A DNA stretch of 41,726 nucleotides from Desulfobulbaceae bacterium (lineage in GTDB: Bacteria; Desulfobacterota; Desulfobulbia; Desulfobulbales; Desulfocapsaceae), in assembly GCA_031287565.1 (NCBI GenBank), contig JAITSS010000026.1:1-41726 (forward strand), read 5' to 3'. The notes beneath the pieces were generated by a model. That model had not been told where the DNA came from. It saw only the letters and a program-made list of their open reading frames with translations, and did not search any database. Position numbers and translations under genes: made by a program. Of the stretch, positions 14,906-23,569 are shown in pieces. Position 1 is the first letter of the stretch. Each line of letters starts with the position of its first letter.

Positions 14906-17900
14906 GGTCCGATCAAAATCCTGATAGTCGCGGCGGATGTTCTCGGAAATCCGCACAAGCGGCAGGGTGGCGCGGCCAAAGCGCCGTCTGAGATTACGCT
15001 CGTACAATTGATCGATTTTGTCGAATTGATCGTGGTCGAACTGCGCCGCCTGCTGGGTCTGAGATTACGCTCGTACAATTGATCGATTTTGTCGGCCAGC
15101 GATTGCTCGCTCTCATCATCATCAACAAGTTCCAGCCGTGGAATGGCGGCCAGAAAGGCCGCCGCCTGGTCGCGGCAATCGCTTCGTCGCGCCGCGTAGA
15201 GGGCGGCGCCGGGCAGATTGGCCAGACTATGAGTCAGATCACGGGCCGCGCCCTGTAACTCCTCGGCGGTCAGCAGATGAACGCGCTTGTATTTGTCGAG
15301 GCGAAAACGATAGCCCATGGACAAACCAGGCCGCGCCACCGCCTCGTTCCAATCGTAGATCGTGTAGTCGTCATTTTCGACGCCGACCACATCCAGTAGC
15401 CGCCACGGCTCGTGTTGCACGGTTTCATAGTCAATCGCGCCCTCGCCGCCAGCGCCGCCTTCGCTGTATTTCAGCCAAGCCAGGCTGATCAGCATTTCTT
15501 TCAAGCCTTTGTTTTCTTTGGCGAGGCCGCCGCCATCCTGGCGCAGGATGCGCAAAGGCGCGAGCTGACCCTCCCGCATCAGGCCAGATTCTTCAAAAAA
15601 ACTCCGGACGTAGTCGAAATTGCGTTTGTTGTCGCAGATGGTGATGGTGAAAAACTCCCGCCCAGCCTGGTCCTGGCCAGGCCGGATGATCAGCGAAAAG
15701 AGCAGCGTGTTGTCTTCGAGCCGCTGAAACGCCTCTTTATCGTGTTTGGCGGCGTTGCGAATGATGTTTTCCAGCATAACGAGAAATGCCTGGCGGCCAT
15801 TCAGCCCGTTGTTGACCGACAAGGTGAACTCGGCGAATTCATTGCCGATTTTCCGTTCTCCCAAACTGCGGAAGGCCAGAGGCCGCCCAGCCTGGTCAAA
15901 TTTAACCAGTTGCAGTTCGAGACGCAGCGCGCCGCCCGCCGCCCGCACAATATTTTCCGAGCGGACGATATTGTCTAAAATGTAGTTGTTGACCGGCGCA
16001 GCGCCATGCCGCAAAGGCGGCCCATCCATGGCCAGCATATCGAAGACGGCGCTTTTTAGGTTGAGCGGCCCTTTCGGATAATGCTCGTCGTTGGCGACAA
16101 CGGCGATAAAATCCTGCCGTTCCTGCAAATACTGCAACAAGGCCGATAAACCTTTCAGTTGCTGACGCGCCGCGACGTCGTTCTGCCGCCGCTCCAGCGC
16201 TTCAATCTGGTGTTTGGCATTGGTGACAACATGACTGCCCAGATTGTGGCTCATGTTGCGCGACATGATGGCGGCGACCGCAGACTTGGTGGATTCGCGT
16301 TTAACGTGATTGTTATATCTTCTAAAATCGATGGAATCGCCAAAATTGGAAAATTTAATAATTTTTGCAATTAACCAAGAATAAAACGGAATGGCGTATT
16401 TTTTAACATCATCACTGAATTTACGCTGATAGTTGGTGATCAAAGAAGCTGTAAATTCTCTTTCACTCTTCCCAACAGCAATAATACTATCTCGAAAGCA
16501 CGGAATCAAAGCACTAACGATTCCTGGCATAGCGCCAGCAACCACTCTGCAGGAAGCATATAAATCGGATCGGATTTTCTCTATACTATTCTGTACATTA
16601 GTACTTAATCGAACCAAACTATTTCGTTCTTCCTTATTACTATACACCAGATGAACAATATGAACACCATCAACAATTTCTGCATCATTTATTCCGCAAT
16701 CAATGCCAGAACTAGCTTCATCCTCTATAATAACTGCAAAAGGTGTAGCAAAAACATCTTTATATGCAGCAAAAAATATTTCATTAAATGGTTTTGTGGT
16801 CATTTTTTTCTGTAAGGACATATATTTATAAAATCTTTCCATATATCCATATCCAACATCCACATCACCACAAAAAATAGTATTCACAAGAGGGAAAACA
16901 ATGTCACCATCAACATCCCTAACTATAATAAACACATCATCCACCTGCGCGACGGATAATTTGAAGATCATGAAACGCGCTAAAAATCCGCATAACACTT
17001 CCTGAATAAGATTTTTACGCTTTTCTTTATCAACATCATTGACAACAGAAAATACAGTCTTATTCCTTTCTAGAATATTGAGTGTTCCATTTATATATCT
17101 ACGCAAGTATTTTCCACTCATTGCCGAAACAGGAGCATTGCCTCGTATCAGGTTAAAATGATATATTCGGCTATTTTTATCTTTCAATTCTATATTTTTC
17201 TTAAATATTTTCCAACACACAGTTAAGTCTGCTAAAAATTCTGATTCATCTGGAATTGCGTTGATAGCTTCTCTAATGGTTTTGGATTCGGCATCAAAAA
17301 AATAATAATATTGTTTATAAGATGAAAGCGTCGGATTTCCAAAAAGAATTTTTATATCTTCCTTCCTTAATTTTACATGGAAATGCAATTCATTGGGCAC
17401 ATCGAGAGCATTTATACCGAAAAATTCAAAAAAATGCTCGCATACCTGCATGTTTGTCGCACAGAGTTCATAGTTGTCGCTTATAATAGAGAATTGATAT
17501 TTTAATATAATGCGAAATATTCTTTGTAATTCACTTTCGCAATCCATCCCATTTTCAACAATAGCACGAGAGACATTAATATCGAATAAAAAACCGTCGC
17601 CACCAAGCTCACTAATAAGAAACGAACCATTATCTATTAAATAGAAGTTGATATATGCAATCAATGAGCGCCAAAAACTCAAGTGTTGAAGCAACATCGA
17701 CATTACAACAGCGTGGAATTTCCCTTGCTCAATTCTCCGATTTGGCCTTCCGCTATTAAACATATTTATGATATGAGGCAAAAAATCCGAATAGTCAGAC
17801 CGAATTTTCTTTGAAAATTGTTTCAAATTATCTTCATTGCCGAAATCAACACATGATCGATTTGGATCAAAATCCATATCATAAACATGGAATAAATAAT

Positions 17901-18291
17901 CAATCCGACATCCAGAAAGCACTACCCGACACACCTTATCGAAATGAATAGAAACACTTTCTCCCGCATTCTCAAATTCTTGCAAGATCATAGACTTGGA
18001 TTTAATTGCGTAATTTCTAAGGATAATATCGAGAAGCACGAATGGTTCTCGTCGATTATCAATAAAAATAAGATTTGCAGTTTCACATCCATTTATCAAT
18101 GAAAGCAACATAGGGAATTCAAGAGACCCAGAACCAGCGCCACATATCAAAATATCCAGATGTCTCTCATCAACCCTGATTTTACCAGAAATAGCATCAT
18201 AGCCCCCCATTACGCCAATACAATCTTCCGGAAAATAAATATTATAAAATGACGCGATGGAGCTTCTGTCATACTGTATTGTTGTTTCCAT
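14899..18291 (-). CDS. Methyltransferase-like domain fused to a soluble histidine-kinase-like core
   Basis: About 1130 residues. The N-terminus has a class I SAM-methyltransferase pattern: motif I LDILICGAGSGSLEFPMLLS, an acidic strand end NLIFIDNRREP, and HAVVMSMLLQHLSFW ... LIDNGSFLISELGGD. Catalytic activity is unproven. The C-terminal third is a GHKL kinase: H-box-like SRNMSHNLGSHVVTN (His codon 16246-16248), N-box VMLENIIRNAAKHDKE, G1-like FFTITICDNKRNF and G2-like GGGLAKENKGLKEML. No membrane span is seen, so it should be cytoplasmic. Codons upstream of ~16300 are strongly AT-rich; the kinase part is GC-rich. The last ~50 residues (PSRRRSSTTINSTKS onward) are read out of frame behind a 37-bp repeat and look like junk. 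Start: the ATG at 18291 precedes conserved-looking sequence; one at 18324 is in frame; neither has a clear Shine-Dalgarno sequence. Confidence 0.7.
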   Translation of the reverse strand: METTIQYDRSSIASFYNIYFPEDCIGVMGGYDAISGKIRVDERHLDILICGAGSGSLEFPMLLSLINGCETANLIFIDNRREPFVLLDIILRNYAIKSKSMILQEFENAGESVSIHFDKVCRVVLSGCRIDYLFHVYDMDFDPNRSCVDFGNEDNLKQFSKKIRSDYSDFLPHIINMFNSGRPNRRIEQGKFHAVVMSMLLQHLSFWRSLIAYINFYLIDNGSFLISELGGDGFLFDINVSRAIVENGMDCESELQRIFRIILKYQFSIISDNYELCATNMQVCEHFFEFFGINALDVPNELHFHVKLRKEDIKILFGNPTLSSYKQYYYFFDAESKTIREAINAIPDESEFLADLTVCWKIFKKNIELKDKNSRIYHFNLIRGNAPVSAMSGKYLRRYINGTLNILERNKTVFSVVNDVDKEKRKNLIQEVLCGFLARFMIFKLSVAQVDDVFIIVRDVDGDIVFPLVNTIFCGDVDVGYGYMERFYKYMSLQKKMTTKPFNEIFFAAYKDVFATPFAVIIEDEASSGIDCGINDAEIVDGVHIVHLVYSNKEERNSLVRLSTNVQNSIEKIRSDLYASCRVVAGAMPGIVSALIPCFRDSIIAVGKSEREFTASLITNYQRKFSDDVKKYAIPFYSWLIAKIIKFSNFGDSIDFRRYNNHVKRESTKSAVAAIMSRNMSHNLGSHVVTNAKHQIEALERRQNDVAARQQLKGLSALLQYLQERQDFIAVVANDEHYPKGPLNLKSAVFDMLAMDGPPLRHGAAPVNNYILDNIVRSENIVRAAGGALRLELQLVKFDQAGRPLAFRSLGERKIGNEFAEFTLSVNNGLNGRQAFLVMLENIIRNAAKHDKEAFQRLEDNTLLFSLIIRPGQDQAGREFFTITICDNKRNFDYVRSFFEESGLMREGQLAPLRILRQDGGGLAKENKGLKEMLISLAWLKYSEGGAGGEGAIDYETVQHEPWRLLDVVGVENDDYTIYDWNEAVARPGLSMGYRFRLDKYKRVHLLTAEELQGAARDLTHSLANLPGAALYAARRSDCRDQAAAFLAAIPRLELVDDDESEQSLADKIDQLYERNLRPSRRRSSTTINSTKSINCTSVISDGALAAPPCRLCGFPRTSAATIRILIGPW
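14987..15094. repeat. 37-bp direct repeat at the kinase/receiver junction
   Basis: The same 37 bp (TCTGAGATTACGCTCGTACA, then ATTGATCGATTTTGTCG) occurs at 14987-15023 and 15058-15094, offset 71 bp. A third partial copy begins AATTGATCG at 15024. The offset is not a multiple of three, so the two copies encode the same IDQLYERNLR in different frames: the kinase frame in one, the receiver frame in the other. Confidence 0.9.
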
Positions 18292-18568
18292 GTCTAAAAA
18301 TAAGTAAAATATACATATACACAATAGAAATAATCCGCAAGCTCACAAAAGCCATATATCCCAATGTTGGAAATACGCAAATCCAACATGGCAAGCAAGA
18401 CAGCACAACATCTCACTGTCACGCTCACGCAAGTCAAATGTTATATTCCGGATAAATATTATTTATTAGCAATTTAAATATTAAATGTTGATTGTATTGA
18501 TGTTTTTTGCCTTACCATACTTGCAATAACGAAAATGATTGACACCAATAAGATAATTAGTAGTACAA

Positions 18569-19768
18569 TCAATATTTTACATCGTTGTATTTTCCGTTGA
18601 CAATCTTTACCATAGTTAATTCAGTTTGCTTAATATCATGCTTATAGTCGAACGCTATCCTGCCAGTTGCCCCTTGATACTCCTTGCTGCAAATAGATCG
18701 CATAAATTCAATATTATTATCGGAATGTTTAATATTTTTAAACATTATCGAAATATTATCATACGAGTAAAGGACATTAAAATTCGCATCAATATTGTAC
18801 TTGTCTTTTAGATCAGAAATTATTTGTTTTAAAAACGGTTGCTCTTTATTCAATACAAAATAAGGCGCTGGAAAAACAATCATATTCATAACATTCAAAT
18901 CTTTATAAAAATCATTTTCTGCTGTTAGTCCAAAACCACTGTTCGCAATAATTGGAAAATTCATTTGCTGTTCAGTCAATTGCCTAATAATTTGCTCCCA
19001 TTGGTCTGGGTATGCGGTGATCAGCAATACATCTGGATTAAATTTTTTTATGGTCGCGAACTCTGTTCTAAAATCCCTGTCTGAAGACTCGAACGTTTGT
19101 TCATAAAAAACGAGGGACGGATTTTCGATAAGTAGCTTTTGCTTTGTTGTTTTAACCGGTTCGAGACAAGTTTCAACATTAGCGCTTAATGTCGCGATCT
19201 TTTTAAAATGATTATTTAAAATATACTTCGCCATCAAATTCGTTTCATTTTCCGAAGAAAGATAAATCCGAATGGCATTATTTGTCCCAGAAAGGATACC
19301 AATTTTTTGGCTCATCACTGAAAAAAAGAATGTATCATTTTTGTATTTTTCAAGGACAGGGGCGGCGGTTGCTGTGGTAGATAAAATTACTTTATTAACA
19401 CCCTGCATTTCTAATTTTCTCATCGCTGATAGAGACGTTTTTGAATCACCACGGCTATCTTCATACACTACATCTATCAATTTACCATTCTTATTAACTT
19501 CCTCTAATGCTACCTCAATACCAGCTTTATTTTCCTGACCAATGTTCGCATAATTCCCCGTCAATGGCAATATCGCTCCAATCTTTATAACTCGTTGTTC
19601 ATCAACATTCGTCTGCTGTTGCGCGATGTTTTCTTTTGGAAGGAATGTCCATCCCCATAAAATACCAACAACAAGAATAGCGACAACGACGACACCAAGT
19701 ATAATTCTTCTGTTTATACCTTTACCGCCAGATACAGTATTTATAGGATTATGATTTTCATTCTTCAT
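18569..19768 (-). CDS. Membrane-anchored branched-chain amino-acid-type binding protein
   Basis: A 399-residue periplasmic-binding-protein type I (LivK/ANF-receptor family): VIKIGAILPLTGNYANIGQE, NKAGIEVALEEVNKNGKLID and VVYEDSRGDSKTSLSAMRKL are typical. The N-terminus has a basic cytoplasmic stretch then one hydrophobic segment (RIILGVVVVAILVVGILWGW) without a clear cleavage site or lipobox, so it is probably tethered to the inner membrane. The start is fixed by GGAG seven bases before the ATG. The gene is about one-third GC, like the 5' half of the kinase gene next to it and unlike the liv transporter genes upstream, suggesting horizontal origin. It may serve the ABC transporter at 19963-23260 or sense a ligand for the island. 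The gap 18292-18568 is AT-rich with no gene. Confidence 0.75.
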   Translation of the reverse strand: MKNENHNPINTVSGGKGINRRIILGVVVVAILVVGILWGWTFLPKENIAQQQTNVDEQRVIKIGAILPLTGNYANIGQENKAGIEVALEEVNKNGKLIDVVYEDSRGDSKTSLSAMRKLEMQGVNKVILSTTATAAPVLEKYKNDTFFFSVMSQKIGILSGTNNAIRIYLSSENETNLMAKYILNNHFKKIATLSANVETCLEPVKTTKQKLLIENPSLVFYEQTFESSDRDFRTEFATIKKFNPDVLLITAYPDQWEQIIRQLTEQQMNFPIIANSGFGLTAENDFYKDLNVMNMIVFPAPYFVLNKEQPFLKQIISDLKDKYNIDANFNVLYSYDNISIMFKNIKHSDNNIEFMRSICSKEYQGATGRIAFDYKHDIKQTELTMVKIVNGKYNDVKY

Positions 19769-19962
19769 TGTTTTCTCCTTTTGTATTTGATATAGTTTAA
19801 TACTACTCATTTATTTAATTGCGGTGATTTTCACATCCCTATGCCACTAGAATTGCCAAGCCGCTTGAATGGAAATGCCTCCAGATGCGGCGCGTTTCAA
19901 TCTTGTCTCGGTCATTGATTTCATCAAAACACCAATTAAGTGTCGGTCCGCTTGCCGCGCCT

Positions 19963-21507
19963 TCATGCCGACCTCCTCGCCGCCTTCTCCAGCCGCCCCT
20001 GCTCCATCACCATGAGACGATGGCAGAAATCGCGAGCCAGGCGGACGTTTTGTTCAATCAGCAAAATGGCGACGCCGCTCTCGGCGCGGATGCGGGCCAG
20101 CGTTTCGTACAGTGCGGCGGCGGCGGTCGGGTCAAGCCCGGCGCTGGGTTCATCGAGAATCAGCAATTTGGGGCAGCCCGTGAGGATCAGGCGCAGGGCC
20201 AGTTGGTGCCGCTGTCCGCCGCTGAGTTGGTCGGCCGGTTGGGAAGGCCGCCAAGACCGCGCCGCGCCATCGGGCGTCTCTCCGCCGGTTGCCATTTCAT
20301 TGCGCGCCAAGACCGCCAGACGGAGATTTTCGCCGACCGTGAGTTGGTTAAAAACCGGCGCGCCCTGCATCATCAAAGCGACGCCCTGCCCGGCCAAAGC
20401 GGCGGCGCTCAGAGGCGAGACATCGTGGCCGCCGATTTCGACCGTCCCGGTCCGACGCGGCAGCATATTCATCACCGCCCGACCGAGCGTCGATTTGCCT
20501 GAACCGTTCAGGCCGACCACGCCCACTGATTCGCCCTGGTCGATGCGCAAAGACGCGCCTTGCAAAATGTCGCGGCTGGCGTCGTAGCCGCCGGAAATAT
20601 CGGAGAGCAGCAACGCGGGCGGCGACTTCGGCTTGGCGAGCGACTCGATTTTTTCGTCGGCGACCGGCGCGGCCTCAGCCACGGCGCGGCCTTCGTCATT
20701 GGTGAAGACAGCCAAATAGTGTTCCCGCGCTTCCGGCGCATCAAGCGCCGCCGCCACACTGCCACTCTTGACGATTTTCCCGTCGGCCATATAGGCGCAA
20801 TCATCGGCAACCTCTCGGACAAAGGGCAGGTTGTGTTCGATGAGAAACACGCTGATGCCGCGCTCATGCGCCACACGACGGATCATCGCGGCGATGCTCT
20901 CGCAGAGTGCCGGATTGACCCCGGCGGTGGGTTCATCGAGAAGCAGCAGGCTGACATTTTCGGGCATGAGCAAACGGGCCAGGGCCAGAAGACGCTGTTC
21001 GCCATAGGAAAACGCGCCACCCGGCCTATCGAGCATAGCGAGATATTTGCAATCATCGCCAAACAGTTCAGTCAGGATGGCGCGGGCCCGCTCTTCCTTG
21101 GCCCGCTCGGCGCGGCGCAGTTCAGCCCGACGCCACAGGCGGGAAAAAGGAAATTCGCCAGAGGTGTCGCGGGAGGCCAGTTTGAAATTATCAAGCAGCG
21201 ACAGCGACGGCGACAGTTGGCGGCCCTGAAACAGGCGGCCAATGCCCAGGCGAGCGATACGCCACGGCGGCCATTTATTGATGATGCTGTCGGTCGATGA
21301 ATCGAAAATAATTTCGCCGCCGTCAGCCCGCTGAAAGCCGGAAATCACATTGAAAAGCGTGGTCTTCCCAGCGCCGTTGCCGCCGATCAGGGCGCTGACA
21401 CGAGCGCGGGAAACCTCCAAACTCAGGTCGTTCAAAAGGGGCGCGCCCAAGCCGCCGTCGTCGCCAGAGAAGCGTAAAGAGACATGGCGAATGCTCAGGA
21501 TATTCAT
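19963..21507 (-). CDS. livGF: Fused LivG-LivF ATP-binding protein of a branched-chain amino-acid-type ABC transporter
   Basis: One 514-residue chain carries both ATPases. Domain 1 (about 1-260, LivG-like) has Walker A GGNGAGKTT, signature FSYGEQRLLALARLL, Walker B SLLLLDEPTAGV and the LivG/LivF switch SVFLIEHNLPFV. A linker of about 30 residues (EKIESLAKPKSPP) leads to domain 2 (about 290-514, LivF-like) with Walker A GLNGSGKSTLG, signature LSGGQRHQLALRL, Walker B KLLILDEPSAGLD and IEQNVRLARDF. Normally these are two genes. It overlaps livM by ATGA, so translation is coupled. The domains look intact. Substrate is uncertain: this family transports amino acids, urea and other small amides. Confidence 0.9.
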   Translation of the reverse strand: MNILSIRHVSLRFSGDDGGLGAPLLNDLSLEVSRARVSALIGGNGAGKTTLFNVISGFQRADGGEIIFDSSTDSIINKWPPWRIARLGIGRLFQGRQLSPSLSLLDNFKLASRDTSGEFPFSRLWRRAELRRAERAKEERARAILTELFGDDCKYLAMLDRPGGAFSYGEQRLLALARLLMPENVSLLLLDEPTAGVNPALCESIAAMIRRVAHERGISVFLIEHNLPFVREVADDCAYMADGKIVKSGSVAAALDAPEAREHYLAVFTNDEGRAVAEAAPVADEKIESLAKPKSPPALLLSDISGGYDASRDILQGASLRIDQGESVGVVGLNGSGKSTLGRAVMNMLPRRTGTVEIGGHDVSPLSAAALAGQGVALMMQGAPVFNQLTVGENLRLAVLARNEMATGGETPDGAARSWRPSQPADQLSGGQRHQLALRLILTGCPKLLILDEPSAGLDPTAAAALYETLARIRAESGVAILLIEQNVRLARDFCHRLMVMEQGRLEKAARRSA

Positions 21508-22388
21508 AGCCGCAAGACACCTTTTTCACCGCAAATCCCCTGGGGCCGAAAATACATGGCCAGAATCAGGGCGAGGCCGTAGATGATTTGCCGCAGATTG
21601 GCGGCTTGGGCGTCGGGCAATCCGATAAAGCGCAGAATTTCCGGCAGGATGATCACGAACACAGCGCCCGCCACCGGGCCTTTCACATTGCCAACGCCGC
21701 CAATGAACAGAGCGCAGAGAATGAAGATGCTCTCATCGAGCGTAAACGAAGTCGGGTCGATATAACCAATATAGGAAGCGTACAGGAGACCGGCCAGGGC
21801 GGAAAAAGCGGCGGAAAGGAAAAAGGAATGAAATTTGACACGGTCGGGATTGCGACCAAGGGCCTGGACGGCGATTTCATCATCGCGCACCGCCTTCATT
21901 AAACGCCCGAATGGTGAATGTCGCAGATGCAGGAAAAGACAGACAACCATGCCGACAAAAAATGCGCTTACAAGAAAATAGGCGGCGACGCTGGACAATT
22001 TGCCCAGGCCCCAGCCGAAAATCTGGACGCCGACAATGCCAGCGACGCCGTAAGGGCCATGGGTGACATCGGTCCAATTGTAGAGAATGGTGAAGACCAG
22101 CATCTGAAAACCCAGGGTGGCCAGGATGAAGTAATCACCTTTGAGTTTAAGCGAGGCATAGGAAATCAGCAGACTGACCACGCCGCCGAAGAGCATGACC
22201 AAAACAGCGATGAAAATGATCGGGAGTTGCCACGGCAGCAGCCACAAAGCCGCCAAATACGTGCCCAAACCATAAAAAGCCGCCTGGCACAGCGACAATA
22301 AACCGGTCATACCGGCGGGCAGATTGGCGGCGAGCGCCAGCAGGATATAAATGTTTACCATAACGCCGATATGGAGCAAATAATCCAT
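21504..22388 (-). CDS. livM: Branched-chain amino-acid-type ABC permease LivM
   Basis: A 294-residue inner-membrane permease with about eight hydrophobic segments. It begins MDYLLHIGVMVNIYILLALA and has the conserved NLPAGMTGLLSLCQAAFYGLG and the coupling-loop region GRLMKAVRDDEIAVQALGRN typical of LivM/UrtC. The C-terminus reads MYFRPQGICGEKGVLRL, as usual in the family. The ATG at 22388 is two bases after the livH stop. The frame is open further upstream but that overlaps livH and has no family sequence. Its stop overlaps the start of livGF. Confidence 0.9.
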   Translation of the reverse strand: MDYLLHIGVMVNIYILLALAANLPAGMTGLLSLCQAAFYGLGTYLAALWLLPWQLPIIFIAVLVMLFGGVVSLLISYASLKLKGDYFILATLGFQMLVFTILYNWTDVTHGPYGVAGIVGVQIFGWGLGKLSSVAAYFLVSAFFVGMVVCLFLHLRHSPFGRLMKAVRDDEIAVQALGRNPDRVKFHSFFLSAAFSALAGLLYASYIGYIDPTSFTLDESIFILCALFIGGVGNVKGPVAGAVFVIILPEILRFIGLPDAQAANLRQIIYGLALILAMYFRPQGICGEKGVLRL

Positions 22389-22390
22389 GG

Positions 22391-23260
22391 CTACACCGCC
22401 CGCGTTCGCGAGCCAAACAGCCCGCTGGGACGGAAGAACAAAAAGACAATGAGCAAGGTAAAAGTCACGGCGTTCTGCCAGTTGGCGGCAAACTGCCAAA
22501 CGACCAGGGCTTGCAAAACACCAAGCAAAATGCCACCCGCGATACAGGCGAAAAAGCGCCCGACACCGCCGATGATCATTGCGACCATGGCGTTGAGCAG
22601 AACCGGCATCCCGCCGTGCGGCGACAGACCGATATCGTAGGCCGAGAGACAGGAGGCCGCGCCGAGAAAGACGCCGCCCAGGGCGAAGCAACCGAGGCGG
22701 GTTCGCGCCGCGTCAAAACCGAAGACCGCGAACAAGGCCGAATTATTGCCGAGGGCGCGGGCTTTCAGACCGAAGGTTGACTGGCGCAACCAGATCACAA
22801 AGACGGCGAGCATGGCGGCGGAGACGAACAATTGCCAAGCCTGCGGCTGCGATATGATGAGAGAACCGAGGCGAAACGAAGACGCGATAGCGCTGTCGAT
22901 GATTTTCGTCTCATTGCCAAACAGCATGGCGATCACATTGACGATAATCGTCAGCGAGCCGATGGAGGCGAGCATGACCACCATTGACGAGGCGTTTCGC
23001 CGCGACAAAGGCCGGTAAACGAAAATTTCGCAGGCGACATTGAAGAACGCCGCGAAGAGAAGCGCGGCCAGCGCCGCCGGGATAATCGCCACACCCAGAT
23101 ATTTGGCCGCGAAATAGAAAAAATAGGCGGCGGCGGTATACACCCCGGCGGCGGCGATGTGAAAGATATGGGTGGTGTTGTAGACCAGCGCGAAACCGAC
23201 CGCCGCCAGACTGTAGAGACAGCCGGTGACGAAACCGTTGAAGAGGAACTGCCAGAACAT
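22391..23260 (-). CDS. livH: Branched-chain amino-acid-type ABC permease LivH
   Basis: A 289-residue membrane permease that would pair with LivM. Typical features are FLFNGFVTGCLYSLAAVGFA at the N-terminus, LVYNTTHIFHIAAAGVYTAA (the family's NVINFAHG-like segment), the coupling loop STFGLKARALGNNSALFAVF and the C-terminal end VLFFRPSGLFGSRT-like sequence (FLFFRPSGLFGSRTRAV). A second ATG at 23296 would add 12 residues (MALSLRAWGPPR) not expected in the family, so the inner start is preferred; neither has a strong Shine-Dalgarno sequence. It is the first gene of livH-livM-livGF. Confidence 0.88.
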   Translation of the reverse strand: MFWQFLFNGFVTGCLYSLAAVGFALVYNTTHIFHIAAAGVYTAAAYFFYFAAKYLGVAIIPAALAALLFAAFFNVACEIFVYRPLSRRNASSMVVMLASIGSLTIIVNVIAMLFGNETKIIDSAIASSFRLGSLIISQPQAWQLFVSAAMLAVFVIWLRQSTFGLKARALGNNSALFAVFGFDAARTRLGCFALGGVFLGAASCLSAYDIGLSPHGGMPVLLNAMVAMIIGGVGRFFACIAGGILLGVLQALVVWQFAANWQNAVTFTLLIVFLFFRPSGLFGSRTRAV

Positions 23261-23351
23261 CCTAGGCGGCCCCCAAGCCCGAAGGGACAGCGCCATGAAT
23301 GGGCGAGGAAAAGCGAGCGCCCCGCCCGATTACCTGACAGGATAAGGAACT

Positions 23352-23379
23352 AGAGAGAGAGAGAGAGAGAGAGAGAGAG
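23352..23379 (+). repeat. (AG)14 microsatellite
   Basis: A perfect run of 14 AG dinucleotides in the 309-bp gap upstream of livH. On the livH strand it is a CT tract about 100 bp before the start codon. A tract of this length can vary by slippage and could change promoter spacing. The rest of 23261-23569 shows no gene. Confidence 0.9.
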
Positions 23380-23569
23380 CAAGTTTCGTGCCATCTTGTG
23401 AAGAAATTGAGGCGTCATAACTGATTGTCGCGCGGCGGGGGAACGTCGCCAGCCACGTTGGATTTCTCTAAAAATACACGCTGAAGGATGATATCACCAT
23501 AGTCAAGCCGTCAAGTCAAGCCTCTCCTTTCGAACCTCTTCTGGGGAAACAAAAGCCGGGCCTCGGCCT

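Noticed and set aside
20560..21300. 246-codon plus-strand frame opposite livGF
   Set aside because: Antisense to a certain ABC ATPase with intact motifs.
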